DNA of 43,116 nucleotides from Trichosphaerium sp. ATCC 40318 (taxonomy: Eukaryota > Discosea > Flabellinia > Trichosidae), in NCBI GenBank assembly GCA_038496445.1, contig JALMLS010000209.1, positions 1-43,116 on the forward strand. Direction: 5' to 3'. The notes below the pieces were generated by a model that did not search any database, was not told the origin of the DNA, and was given only the letters and a program-made list of their open reading frames with translations. This document shows, piece by piece, positions 1 through 9,400 of this stretch. Position numbers and translations under genes: made by a program. The stretch's first letter is position 1. Each line of letters begins with the position of its first letter.

Positions 1-2
1 TG

Positions 3-605
3 ATGCCTGTGACTCATGTCAAAGACGCTATGCCTCCAGAAAAACATGAGGAGTTATTCTACGGTTGGGAAGTTGTTGTTAGTATTAGAGATGTACTGTC
101 TGATCTCATAGAAGAATTTAATGTACCTGTTTTAACAGAGCAAAATCTAATCAAATGTAAAAGACCTGCTACTTTGTTTTGTTTAGGCGCTATTATGGCT
201 TTTACGTGGATTATAAGGAATGACGTGAAACATAACGTTCCTAAGTACAAGTGGATGTCTGCTAAAATGTTACATCTTAGATTTCACAAGTAGCTTTCTT
301 TGACCATAGATCGTGAATCCTTTGATAAACCATCGTGGTTTGATACTGTCACTGCTGTATCTATTGTTAGAAGATTGGACGGTTCTCAAGTTTCCTTGGA
401 CTATGGTACTGTGGGTTCAGAGGAGTGGCTATTTAAGCGTAGGCAGCGCAATACTCCTGCATTTGCTATTGGTCATGGTATAGATGGTTTTACCAGAGAT
501 GGTACCGTTATTCTATCCAAGCATTTGGCTCCTTCACATAAAAAGCGTAAACCAAAACAAGTTAAACGAATTGGATTTATTGAGTGGGAAGATGATTACA
601 AATAA
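3..605 (+). pseudogene. Probable non-LTR retrotransposon ORF, C-terminal part, with an in-frame stop
   Basis: One reading frame runs from the left edge to a TAA at 603-605, broken by a single TAG at 291-293 (96 codons, then about 100). The first half has a segment reading LGAIMAFTWIIRNDV, which resembles the alpha-helical stretch that often follows the RT zinc-binding region at the end of LINE ORF2 proteins. The second half is basic near its end (KKRKPKQVKR) and finishes in EWEDDYK. The frame is followed by an untranslated tail, an AATAAAG and an A-tract, the order expected at the 3' end of a LINE. I do not see the RT catalytic box, which would lie off the window. The family call rests on weak similarity and context; the stop suggests a dead copy. 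Confidence 0.4.
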
Positions 606-768
606 TTAATATCCATTACACTGGCACATGGCCCTCCAAAATTGTGAGAACAAATTTCAGAGCCTGATCGGGCAAGCTGGGATGGTGATTTTTTTTCGAT
701 GTAATTATCTAGTAATTATTATGAATAAAGCAAGGCTACGGCGCTCGCCTCTTGTTTGAAAAAAAAAA
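606..768 (+). repeat. Retroposon 3' tail: UTR, AATAAAG and A10
   Basis: Non-coding sequence after the upstream ORF. It ends with AATAAAG at 723-729, a GC-rich segment, CTCTTGTTT and an A10 run at 759-768. A very similar terminal tail of about 40 nt (AATAAAG, GC-rich core, CCTCTTGTT, A-run) ends the insertion at 18,268-18,884. A shared 3' tail is typical of LINEs and the SINEs they mobilise. Confidence 0.45.
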
Positions 769-838
769 CAACTGCTACCTTGGCAGTATTCTTTTACAAC
801 CGTTGCGGCACCCTGAGATGATTCTCACATAATATTTT

Positions 839-1039
839 TTGCAGAAAAGGGTAACAGGGCTACCTAGTACTCATGTTGTCATCAGAACAGCGCCGAAGGT
901 AGCTTTGCAGGCAGGAAAAAAACGTACATCAGTTTTTCAAGTTTTTGAGGCTTTTTGTCCTTCACCATTCCTTGAATCAGCCAACACCTGTATAGAGATG
1001 TACTCGCTGATAGATGGTATAACGCTGGAAGGTTATTAG
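839..1039 (+). CDS. Short open segment after a 3' splice-site-like sequence
   Basis: A 66-codon open stretch begins right after TTTTTTGCAG at 832-841, which looks like a splice acceptor. It ends in TAG at 1037-1039. The peptide matches nothing I recognise. It could be one exon of a decayed gene whose other exons are lost, or chance. There is no good start codon. Low confidence. Confidence 0.18.
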   Translation: MQKRVTGLPSTHVVIRTAPKVALQAGKKRTSVFQVFEAFCPSPFLESANTCIEMYSLIDGITLEGY

Positions 1040-1077
1040 GAAAGTACCTTGTTATTTTTTTTACGAAGTCGTTTTAT

Positions 1078-1238
1078 ATGGTTTTTTTGAGCCAAAAACG
1101 AGGAATGTTTACAAATCTTTTTCTCATTGAAAATACAAAACACATGTATTGACATGTAGATCTGTTGTGGAAAAAATCAGAACTGAACTTGAATGTGTTT
1201 GCCATAAATGGTACCTTTCTTATTTTTTTCTGTATTTT
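1078..1238. repeat. Third copy of a unit A/B segment
   Basis: About 160 bp, starting ATGGTTTTTTTGAGCC, match 11,851-12,012 in unit A and about 25,958-26,117 in unit B almost base for base. They include the exon-like stretch CRSVVEKIRTELECVCHKW and the GTACC donor after it. The match stops abruptly on both sides, so a small piece of the unit was copied here or survived here. Confidence 0.8.
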
Positions 1239-1330
1239 TGGATGAATATGTCACCATTTCAGGTGTTTGAATTCATGAGACCGAAGCTCAACATTGATCT
1301 CAACAGAAGACACATTAACACAATTAAACT

Positions 1331-2456
1331 ATGGCTAATATCAACAACAGTGGGCTGGCGAACCAATCAGAGCCGGCTAATAAATTAAACGCTATGCAAA
1401 AATATTGGATTAACGTGGCTATAAAAGCGCAAGACACGTTTGAAGACTTTATGAAGGTGGATCTCAACAAAAAGACACATGATGAGATTTATCAATTATT
1501 AAGCATCAACTTGGACCCAGACCGACAATTCGCGGGTACAGGGCTATGGAGCTTGATCAGAGAGCTAAAAAAGGACACCTTGGTGGAGATCTTAAGAAAA
1601 GTCCACAACTCAATTCAACAGGGTGTTTACCCCGACACGGGGTATCGCTAGGTAAGACTTATTTCCCAAAAGTTGATGGATCAACAATTTTTCTCCCACT
1701 CTACAGCGTTGAGCAGAAGGACGCACCAAAAGGATTTTTAACTAATCTTGGCCTCAGTATTAGAGAATTTTTGTCCCCTAAGCGGACGACAACAAAGAAA
1801 AACCGCAGTAACCCTCCAGACAATACTGAAAGTTCTTTTTTAGGTGTAGATCTTACTCAAGATCTCGATATTCAGTTACCAGTCGAGACACCTCCTACTA
1901 TAGCCCAACAACTGACCACTCCCGACCAGGTCAATTGGAAATAAGTGATACAACAACTAGCGATCACCAACCAACAACTCCAGCAGATGCTAACAGCAGC
2001 AAACGCATCTCAACATGTCCTTGCTTCTGAAAACAAGACGCTCCAAATAGAAGTGAGGAAGATGAAACAAAGGCAAGCTCAACTGGAAGCACATGCTACC
2101 TCCACTTGCCCCTCAACACAACTACCGGCTCAGTTACAACCTCAAGCGGATCCTCAACAACCTTCTCCGTTAACAGTACCTCAACTACCACCTGTGGCTC
2201 CTCAACAACCTCCCCACTGCCACAACCGCCTCTGCAGCCTCAAACTGCAGCAGCACAATCCAACCAAGCAGCCATACCCAGTACGTCATTGTATGACATG
2301 GCTAAAAAATTAGAGAACAGTCGTGTTGCTATGGAAGAAACTACACGTTTGTTGAACGAAGCTAACTTTAATTTTAAAGGTTCAAGCCCCACCTCCACCA
2401 ATCTTAATTTACAACCTGCTTTACCCAACTTTGCCTCTCACCCTGGACAAGTTTAA
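1331..2456 (+). pseudogene. Decayed gag-like or ORF1-like coding region
   Basis: Three overlapping open stretches read as one broken protein. 1331-1651 begins at ATG with MANINNSG. 1546-1944 is in the next frame and ends at a TAA. 1945-2313 continues in that same frame beyond the stop. 2106-2456 is in the third frame. The middle part has a Gln-rich predicted coiled coil (QQLAITNQQLQQML) followed by Pro/Gln-rich low-complexity sequence, and the last part is Thr/Ser/Pro-rich with a helical segment (AKKLENSRVAMEETTRLL). A helical N-terminus, coiled coil and P/Q-rich linker suit a retroelement Gag or LINE ORF1p, but I see no zinc knuckle and cannot assign a family. At least two frame changes and one stop show that it is not intact. 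It sits just upstream of an old pol remnant, but nothing proves they belong together. Confidence 0.45.
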
Positions 2457-2604
2457 AACTATTCACGTGATTTTTAACAAAATCAGAAACAAAAATCATG
2501 TCTATTCTACCACCACAGTCATGGGTAGGATGAGATTTTTCAGTAAGAACTGCAACGTCAGAAAATCCCAACAAACAAATGTTTCTATAAATTTCTTTGT
2601 CCAA
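2404..2604 (-). pseudogene. Possible endonuclease-domain fragment (exo_endo_phos-like)
   Basis: The minus-strand frame contains SHPTHDCGGRIDMIFVSDF. It resembles the C-terminal strand region of APE-type endonucleases in non-LTR retrotransposons, where a Thr-His is followed by a G-R-I/L-D-x-I-F-V-S segment. Only about 66 codons are open and the N-terminal catalytic residues are absent. It overlaps the end of the plus-strand gag-like region, so at least one of the two readings is fortuitous or the boundary is composite. Confidence 0.25.
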
Positions 2605-2626
2605 ATTGTTTTTATTAATGCGTAAA

Positions 2627-3400
2627 TGCGTACCGCAGTGGAGTATTCCAACCAGCAGAAAAGCATTACTCTGTCACAGAATGTGAATGTTTAGCCATTG
2701 CAGACAGGTTCAAAAAGTTTAGATGTCACTAATGGGTACTTTACCGTTATCACAGACCACCACAGTCTTAACTGTTACTGAACATTAAAAACTCGACTGT
2801 ACCGATTGGCTAGACGGATAATGAAACTTCAAGAACTGGATTTTGAAGACGATATCGACCAGGACATGTTCATAGTAACGCTGATGCACTATCAAGACCA
2901 CCTATTATTGTTCATGTTAACAACATTTTAGATATCTAAAATGGTGTTCTGTTATCACATGTGCAGACACAATCAACGCATAAATTACATACAATCAAGT
3001 GATAGTTCCCAAGAATCTACAACACTTAGTTTTCCGCATGTGCTACTATGATAAACTTAGTGGACACTTAGGCTTGACGAGACGTTTTACAAACTCAGAA
3101 TTAGATATTATTGGCAAGGATACTACGCTGACACTAAAAATTGGATCAAGGAATGTCCTAAATGCCTGCCAAGAAAACAAGACGACCTACGATTAGAAGA
3201 ATGTGATGAGGTAATTGCTCCATTCAAAATAGTAGCAGATTTGGCTGGAACAGCTTCCAACCACGGGCTACATCATTTTATTCTCAGATTACTTACACTT
3301 TGGGTTGAAGCGTTTCCCTTAGAAAGTACTAGTACTGAAGTTGATATAAACGCTTCACATTGAACTGACAGTATCTTGCAGCACGAAACAAAAATTAAAG
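2627..3400 (+). pseudogene. Old Ty3/gypsy pol remnant, RNase H to integrase (unit A copy)
   Basis: Read across frames, this holds the RNase H part (RSGVFQPAEK, ECLAIADRFKKF, then a TVITDHHSLN-like segment) followed by the integrase zinc-binding region (PKNLQHLV, YYDKLSGHLG, then NVLNAC with the CxxC region) and the start of the integrase core (DLAGTA, WVEAFPLEST). Several frameshifts and stops interrupt it, and the RT half is missing. The copy at 22,960-24,560 is the same region with RT retained and is about as decayed. Both lack the rest of the integrase core at about the same point and run into the same downstream sequence, so the loss predates the A/B duplication. Confidence 0.75.
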
Positions 3401-3646
3401 TATGCCTAGCGTTATGTAACAACGCGTTTCTTACAAAGTTTTAAATAAAAGATAATCACAGTGAAAAGGCTTGAGGTTTGTTAGCATCGTAAAGGCTTGC
3501 TGTCGCTGCGCCTAATTTTTTTCTTTTCGAACCCCTGTGCGTCTAAGTGGCAGCAAGATTTCAGTACTGCAGTGTAGGTTGAGGAGCAAGTGATTTGACG
3601 AGATGTCGCTCAGAAATCATCAGAAAAGCGTACAGTGATAGAGCGA
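3401..3646. repeat. Non-coding flank of the old pol remnant, possible LTR or UTR
   Basis: Matches about 24,620-24,870 (shared landmark GGCTTGCTGTCGCTGCGCC) with small indels. No ORF. It continues across the young retrotransposon insertion into 10,461 onward, so the insertion target was inside this segment. It could be part of the old element's LTR or 3' UTR; I could not find the matching second LTR. Confidence 0.5.
3642..3646. repeat. Target site duplication AGCGA, left copy
   Basis: AGCGA directly before the 5' LTR and again at 10,461-10,465 directly after the 3' LTR. A 5-bp duplication is typical of Ty3/gypsy integrases. The duplicated locus in unit B has a single GATAGAGCGAAACAAG at about 24,866-24,881, which is the unoccupied site. 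Confidence 0.93.
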
Positions 3647-3829
3647 TGTAACGATTAGAATTCGTATGGAACTCGGAGAGAACTCATACTGAATCACAAG
3701 AAGAACAATCAATGACAAGTATAAATTATACGAAATTTCCCTTGAATTTCTATCAGTTACCTTTCCCGACTAAGCCTGTAAATATTAATAAATTACAACT
3801 TACAAACGCATCACAACTGTTCTGTTACA
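3647..3829 (+). repeat. 5' LTR, 183 bp
   Basis: Begins TGTAACGATTAGAATTC and ends CTGTTACA, the TG...CA ends expected of an LTR. Same length and apparently the same sequence as 10,278-10,460. An AT-rich TATAAATTATA at about 3,719-3,729 could serve as a TATA element for transcription from the LTR. Confidence 0.96.
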
Positions 3830-3830
3830 T

Positions 3831-3848
3831 TGGCGACACGATACGGAT
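3831..3848 (+). other. Primer binding site
   Basis: TGGCGACACGATACGG starts one base after the LTR. The TGG start pairs with a tRNA 3' CCA end. TGGCGAC-type sites are common in animal Ty3/gypsy elements. I did not match it to a specific tRNA. Confidence 0.85.
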
Positions 3849-3962
3849 TTAAAACCTATAGTAAACTATTGAACAAAATTTACGGCATATATCGTTGTAG
3901 GCTCGGTTTAATAAGCCTACCAGAACCGCTACGTAATTTCATCTTTGACCCCTCATTAAGAT

Positions 3963-5033
3963 ATGTCTCAGGAAGTATCACAAATGGAAGTAGATAAATT
4001 AGCTAAGGATCTCCATCTCAAAATGACAGAAGAAGGCGCACGACATGACAGACAAAGAATACGTAATAGGCGTAAGTCTATGGTCCCGCAGTTTACAAAC
4101 AGCCCTCATAAGTGGAGACATGACGAAAAGGAAGCCGAAAAACTACTAAAAACACCGGAAAATCCTATTGAAGCTATTGTCAGGATGAGACAAATAATGC
4201 GAACCAATACAATACCAGAGGATTTGCCTACCTTCTCTGGAGAAGCACATGAAAACATAGACGAGTGGCTACATCAAATGGCTTTACATTGTAAAGTTAA
4301 TCAATGGTCAGAAGATGAATATATTTTGGCATTAGGAAAGAACCTACGACAAGGTGCATTACAAGCTTGGGGAGAGTTGTCACCAGAGGATATGAAGAAT
4401 CCAGAATCAGTGATTGGTTGTCTACTAGAAGCATATGGTACTGTTGGTGATCGTTCAGATAGGTTACTGGAGAATTTTGAAAATGCTCAGCAAGGATCGC
4501 TTACAGTACAAAATTACTATCATAAGCTGAAACATTTGGCAAGGATAGCAAATCTCGATTTGAATCTTGGAGCAAATGCTCAGTGGTTCATCAGGATTTT
4601 TAGAAAAGGCCTGAATTCAAATATTCGTACATCAATTGATCACAAGGACTTTAATACAATTGAAGGATTATTGCACGTAGCAAAGATGAAGGAAAAGAAA
4701 CTCAGGCAAAAAGCACATAATACAGTGAATTCTTTGCAAACAGCTGAGATTGCGGAATTGGTGATTGCAGCCATTCAGAGTAGATATAAACCAACTCAAC
4801 AAGAAAACAGTGACAGACGAAGATGTTTTATTTGTGGCAAACCTAACCACTTGGCAAAGAATTGTTATTACAATAACAAGAACCAAAATCGCACTCCTAA
4901 AAGGAGGTTTAAAGGCAAATGCAGCTATTGTGGCATTCAAGGACACACAGAAGCAAATTGCTACAAAAAACATCCAGAAAAGCGGCCCAACCGACGACCT
5001 AGAGGTAAAGGTGGTCGCAACACAAAAAACTAG
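3963..5033 (+). CDS. gag: Gag polyprotein with two CCHC zinc knuckles
   Basis: 356 codons from ATG to TAG, opening MSQEVSQMEVDKLAK. Gag forms the retrotransposon particle and packages the element RNA. Residues about 80-250 match the retrotransposon Gag capsid pattern (PTFSGEAHENIDEWL, then QGALQAWGEL and helices to about KMKEKKL). Two zinc knuckles follow: CFICGKPNHLAKNC from residue 288 and CSYCGIQGHTEANC from residue 320, both C-x2-C-x4-H-x4-C. The tail is strongly basic (KRPNRRPRGKGGRN), fit for RNA binding. The start is the first ATG after the LTR and PBS in this frame. The TAG stop is fused to a frameshift signal. Pol is open in the -1 frame from 5,009, so the two frames overlap by about 25 nt. 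No damage is visible in this gene. Confidence 0.95.
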   Translation: MSQEVSQMEVDKLAKDLHLKMTEEGARHDRQRIRNRRKSMVPQFTNSPHKWRHDEKEAEKLLKTPENPIEAIVRMRQIMRTNTIPEDLPTFSGEAHENIDEWLHQMALHCKVNQWSEDEYILALGKNLRQGALQAWGELSPEDMKNPESVIGCLLEAYGTVGDRSDRLLENFENAQQGSLTVQNYYHKLKHLARIANLDLNLGANAQWFIRIFRKGLNSNIRTSIDHKDFNTIEGLLHVAKMKEKKLRQKAHNTVNSLQTAEIAELVIAAIQSRYKPTQQENSDRRRCFICGKPNHLAKNCYYNNKNQNRTPKRRFKGKCSYCGIQGHTEANCYKKHPEKRPNRRPRGKGGRNTKN

Positions 5034-5336
5034 AGGATAGTGCTGATAAGAGCCCTATCAGCGCTTCAATTGAAGAAAATGGGCTCAAGTCACGTGATGA
5101 CATTTCAAAACACGTGACATCACAAACCGCACCTTCACAGATGTCCGGAATCCCTATGAACGCTATTTCCGTATCAGCAACAACTTTTGAAGAGAACCTA
5201 CCTAAAAACGCATCAGCTTGGCATTGTTACGCCAAACATGGACCTGTACACATCAAATCTTTGTGTGACACCGGTTCACCGGTTAGTTTAATTAACTTTG
5301 ATTTAGTTAAGACGTTAGGTTATTTAAAACACTTAA
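5009..5336 (+). CDS. pol: Pol, 5' part: linker and aspartic protease N-terminal half
   Basis: The -1 frame relative to gag is open from 5,009; translation would enter it at the slippery site at 5,030. It carries the protease active-site motif DTGSPVSLI with the catalytic Asp at 5,267-5,269. This protease cuts Gag and Gag-Pol into mature proteins. The frame is interrupted at 5,337 by the TTAA-flanked element, inside which it meets TGA at 5,351-5,353. The C-terminal half of the protease (IPHEIIFGTD-like flap and core) lies after the insertion. The distance between the two TTAA copies is 1,120 nt, which accounts for the change from this frame to the one used after 6,456, so no other indel is needed at this point. 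Confidence 0.85.
5024..5086 (+). promoter_or_regulatory. -1 ribosomal frameshift signal: slippery heptamer and predicted pseudoknot
   Basis: A AAA AAC occupies 5,024-5,030 in the gag phase (X XXY YYZ) and the gag TAG follows at once (5,031-5,033). After an 8-nt spacer, 5,039-5,048 pairs with 5,056-5,065 (10 bp, one U-G). The loop GAGCCC (5,050-5,055) is perfectly complementary to GGGCTC at 5,081-5,086. That gives an H-type pseudoknot with a 10-bp stem 1, a 1-nt loop 1, a 6-bp stem 2 and a 15-nt third loop. The -1 frame leads directly into pol. Confidence 0.88.
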
Positions 5337-6452
5337 GGGGGCACTCTGAGTGATTTTTGACTAATATTTCAGAACTGATTTTTATGCTTGTAAGCCATTG
5401 TTTTTTTTGATTTTTTTTTTGAAGGGCTCCACAATGGCAAGTTTAATCTGTAGTAAAAGATTCATTTGAATGCAGGGCTTGGTGAATGAGTTTGTTATGA
5501 TGAAAATTTTTCACTTTGTAGTACGGAAGGGTACGGAACCCATCTTTTCATCATATGTCCCCTATACAACTGAAAGCTTATTGTGAAAATATGAGCATGG
5601 TGAGTTATGGTGACTATGAGATGTTAACAATTTTATAGCAAAAAACTAAAGATTTTATCTTTGTTTGCCAACACTTGATCAATTAATGTTTGCCTTTGTC
5701 TGTCATAAGAATCTTTCTTGGCCTTAAAAATGCTTTTAAGGTACTAATTGTGACATTTACTTTTGTTTCACCATTGTCTAAGGTTAATATTTCTCATGTT
5801 TTGAACTCATGGTTTGTGTTTTTTCTTGCTTTCCATATATGTCTCCAGCTGCTTAGAAATACCAGCTTTTTTTTGTTTTTTAATCTTTTTAGTGTGTTTA
5901 ATGCATTTTACTGCATTTTATAACTGTCAGAGGCCTTGCATTTCTTATCTTGTTTTGTAAAGTAATCCAATATTTCTAATTTGTGATTTTGAATAATCAG
6001 TAATTTCAAGACATAATTGCTGCAATACATGCTTGTGCAAATCAACCTTGCTTCATTGTTTTCAACAACAAATGCATGAATACAAAGAGTAAAGTTGGCT
6101 TTATAATTGATAAGTTTAGAAACCCATTTTAGCTTAGCATTGTTGAGAGACTCAACATAACAAATATTTTTTGCCATGAATAAATGTGTTTACTTGTTTG
6201 GTGATAAACTCAATCACCTCAAAATGATGCCTTTACCAGAGAATAACCATTAAATAAGTTAATAAACCATCACTTAACATTTATTTCCCAACAAAAGTTT
6301 TGGCAAAAAAACAATTCACATTTTTGTATTACAAATTGTGAGCTTGAGAGTGAACATAATCAAACGAAACCACTGCCAATCAAACCGCAGCATCATTTTA
6401 CACCATGTGGGTGTCTTTGCACAAATTTTTTTTCTGACTCTAGAGTGCACCC
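5337..6452. mobile_element. TTAA-flanked non-autonomous DNA transposon inserted in pol
   Basis: The 1,116-bp insertion is flanked by TTAA at 5,333-5,336 and 6,453-6,456. Its ends are imperfect inverted repeats of about 15 bp: GGGGGCACTCTGAGT on the left, GGGTGCACTCTAGAGT when the right end is reverse-complemented. The interior is AT-rich with no credible transposase; the small ORFs inside are poly-T or poly-A artefacts. The ends resemble those of the second TTAA element at 40,413-40,949, so the two probably share a mobilising transposase. TTAA targets occur in piggyBac and Kolobok. A GGG rather than CCC start fits Kolobok-type ends better. It must be younger than the retrotransposon it splits. 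Confidence 0.85.
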
Positions 6453-6455
6453 TTA

Positions 6456-9400
6456 AAACCTTTTAACTTACCTGTTTTTGCTGCTAACAAACAAAAGTTA
6501 AACGTTGCTGGAGTTCTAGAATTGGAATTAGCTTTTGACGATGACGTGAAATTTTCACCTTCTTTTTTAGTGACAAAGGATATCCCACATGAGATTATTT
6601 TTGGTACAGATACGATTAGTGCCTTAGGAGGAAACTTGGACATTGACAAACGAGTTTGGACTCTTAGAAGTGGTTATAAAGTTGCTCTATTTGATGATGA
6701 AGATAGACACACTTGTTTCGTCTATGCTCCAGATACATTTTTGCTTCCAGCAAGATCACAAACAGTGCTTTCGGCACCTATCAGAGACAAGTCAAAATAT
6801 GGGATAGATGGACGAACAGTCATCACAGAAGGTATTCAAAGCGGTAGAAGAAGATACAGAGCAGGAAATTCTGTATGCACAGTTAGAAAGGGAACAGCAA
6901 TAGTTACTTTGGGTAACTTTACTGAACAAGATATTTACATTAACAAAGGAGAACGTATTGGGAAACTACAAACAGTTGTAGCTGCACCAATTGCAGTGGA
7001 GACGAAGGGTATATCAGAAGAAGAGTTAGAAAAAGTTCCAATTGAAGACGTACGATGGGTGAAAGAACATTGCAAATTTAACAAGAATCTCAAGTCTGTA
7101 CAACTTGACAGAATCATTCGTGTTGTTGCACACTTTCGCGATCGTTTTGCAGGGAAAGATGACAAACCAGGCCTGGTATCAAATGTCAAGCATAGAATAG
7201 AAATCCCTGAAGGCACCAAACCAGTTCACATGATGCCGTATAGAGTTTCACCACAGGATGCTAAAATTATTAAGGAACAGTTAGAAAGCATGCTAAAGAA
7301 TGAGGTTATTCGGCCCTCCAAGTCAGAGTGGGCCAGCCCTGTGGTATTGGTTAACAAAAACGATGGTACTAAGCGCTTTTGTGCTGATTACCGAGCAGTC
7401 AATAAGTTAACGAAGAAGGATGTATACCCAGTCCCTAATATTACAGACACACTTCACTCACTGGCAGGATCAGTGCTATTTTCAAAGGTAGATGGAAGAA
7501 GTGGGTATTGGCAGATCGAAAATCACGAGGAGAGTATTGATAAGACTGCCTTTACAACTAAGGAAGGACTTTTTGAGTTTCTCAGGATGCCATTTGGATT
7601 GGCAAACGCACCAGCAACATTTCAAAGATTTATGGATGTCTTACTGTCTGGACTACGTTGGCAATGTTGTTTGGTATATTTGGATGATGTGATAATATTT
7701 TCGAGAACATTTGAAGAACATTTACAACACTTGGCTTTGGTTTTTACGCGTTTCAGAGATGCCGGCTATCAGTTGAAACCATCTAAGTGTGAATTTGGAT
7801 TGGAAGAGATAGAATATCTTGGTCATATTGTGGGTAGGTACGGAATTAAGCCTAACCCCAAATCAGTAGAATCAATTTCAAAGATGGGCAAACCTAAAGG
7901 CCCTAAAGAAGTTAAACGTTTCCTTGGAATGGTTGGCTACTATAGCGACCACATTAAAGACTTACAGCAGATTACAACACCTCTAAAGAAGTTAACAATG
8001 AAGAACGTACCATGGTTTTGGTCAGATGAATGTCAGAAGGTTATGGATTTATTGAAGAAGAAGTTAATGTCAGCACCAGTGCTGGCATATCCAGATTTCA
8101 AAAAGAAGTTTATATTACAAACAGATGCCTCAAATGACGCCTATTCAGCTATACTTTCACAAAAAGGTGATGATGGAAAAGAACATGTCATATCGTATTG
8201 GAGTAAGACATATACACCAGCAGAAAAGAAGTACCCTACCTACTACCAAGAACTTTTGGCAGTAGTACGTGGTGCTATGCACTATAAACATTTCTTACAA
8301 AATGGCTTGAAGAATGATTTTGTTACGGATCACAAACCCCTCACTTGGTTGATGACTCAGAAACACCCTAAAGGAAAATGCTTGAATTGGTTATTGGACT
8401 TACAACAATTCTCGTTTCAGGTGATACATAGAGCTGGTAAGAATCACACTAATGCAGACGCTCTTACAAGGTCTCCATTTTATGCCTGCCCTACGATCAT
8501 ACAGAAGAAACTTACACAGAAGATAAACCGACTACAGGATCCGCAGGAAAGTCAAATTACAAATACACCGTTGGCTGTGCTTTTAAACATGCAAGCACAT
8601 GATAATTTTTGTTCAAAGAAGATATTGGCACTCTCAAACCAAACATTGACTCATGGACGATTTACGTTAAACCCAGATGGCATATTGGTTAGATTAAGGC
8701 AGAACATTGCTTTACCGATTGATAATAAGATTCCTTTTGAAAGATTTAACCCTAAGGACTGGCTCATCGTTGTACCTGAATCACTACGTTCTGATGTATT
8801 ATATTCAGTACACGATGACATTACTTCAGCTCACCTTGGAATTACAAAAACCTATCAGAAGTTATTGCAACGATTTTGGTGGCCTCACATGATAGAAGAT
8901 GCTAAAGATTGGATTAACTCTTGTCCTCAATGTCAAAAAGGCAAGAAAAGACGGCAACAACCTCATGGTAAACCTGGACAGTTTATGATTTTCTCAGAAC
9001 CATTTGAACAAATTGCTGTAGATATACTTGGACCATTTCACAGGACAGATAACGGTAACACTCACATTGTGGTATTTCAAGACTACATGACAAAGTACCC
9101 AGAAGTTTTCGCTGTATGTGACACCTCAGCAAAGCACATTGCACACCTTTATGTAGACGAAATTATCTGTAGACATGGAACACCAGGATCAATACTTTCA
9201 GACAGAGGAACAAACTTAAACCTATCAAAGATTATTTCAGAAGTCAACGATTTATTAGATGTGGAAAGAAGATTGACATCGAGTTATCACCCTCAAACAG
9301 ATGGAATGGTGGAAAGAATGAATTCAACATTGCTCTCTATGATTATGACACTTAAAGACAAACACAGAAGTGATTGGGATGTATACTTACCCCAGCTGTT

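Noticed and set aside
4668-4973. Open minus-strand frame of 101 codons inside gag
   Set aside because: Antisense shadow of the Gag C-terminus; the plus frame has zinc knuckles and the minus frame has no motif.
5690-5923. Hydrophobic Phe-rich 77-codon ORF inside the first TTAA element
   Set aside because: Produced by T-rich sequence; no transposase motif, and its composition explains the hydrophobicity.
5337-6452. Reading the TTAA element as an intron of pol
   Set aside because: No GT...AG at its borders, whereas a TTAA duplication and inverted ends are present; pol of such elements is not spliced this way.
5333-6456. Calling both TTAA elements piggyBac
   Set aside because: piggyBac ends normally start CCC after TTAA; these start GGG. 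Kept as TTAA-specific, Kolobok-like or unassigned.
6935-7219. Open minus-strand frame of 94 codons inside pol
   Set aside because: Antisense to the pol coding region before RT; no independent evidence.
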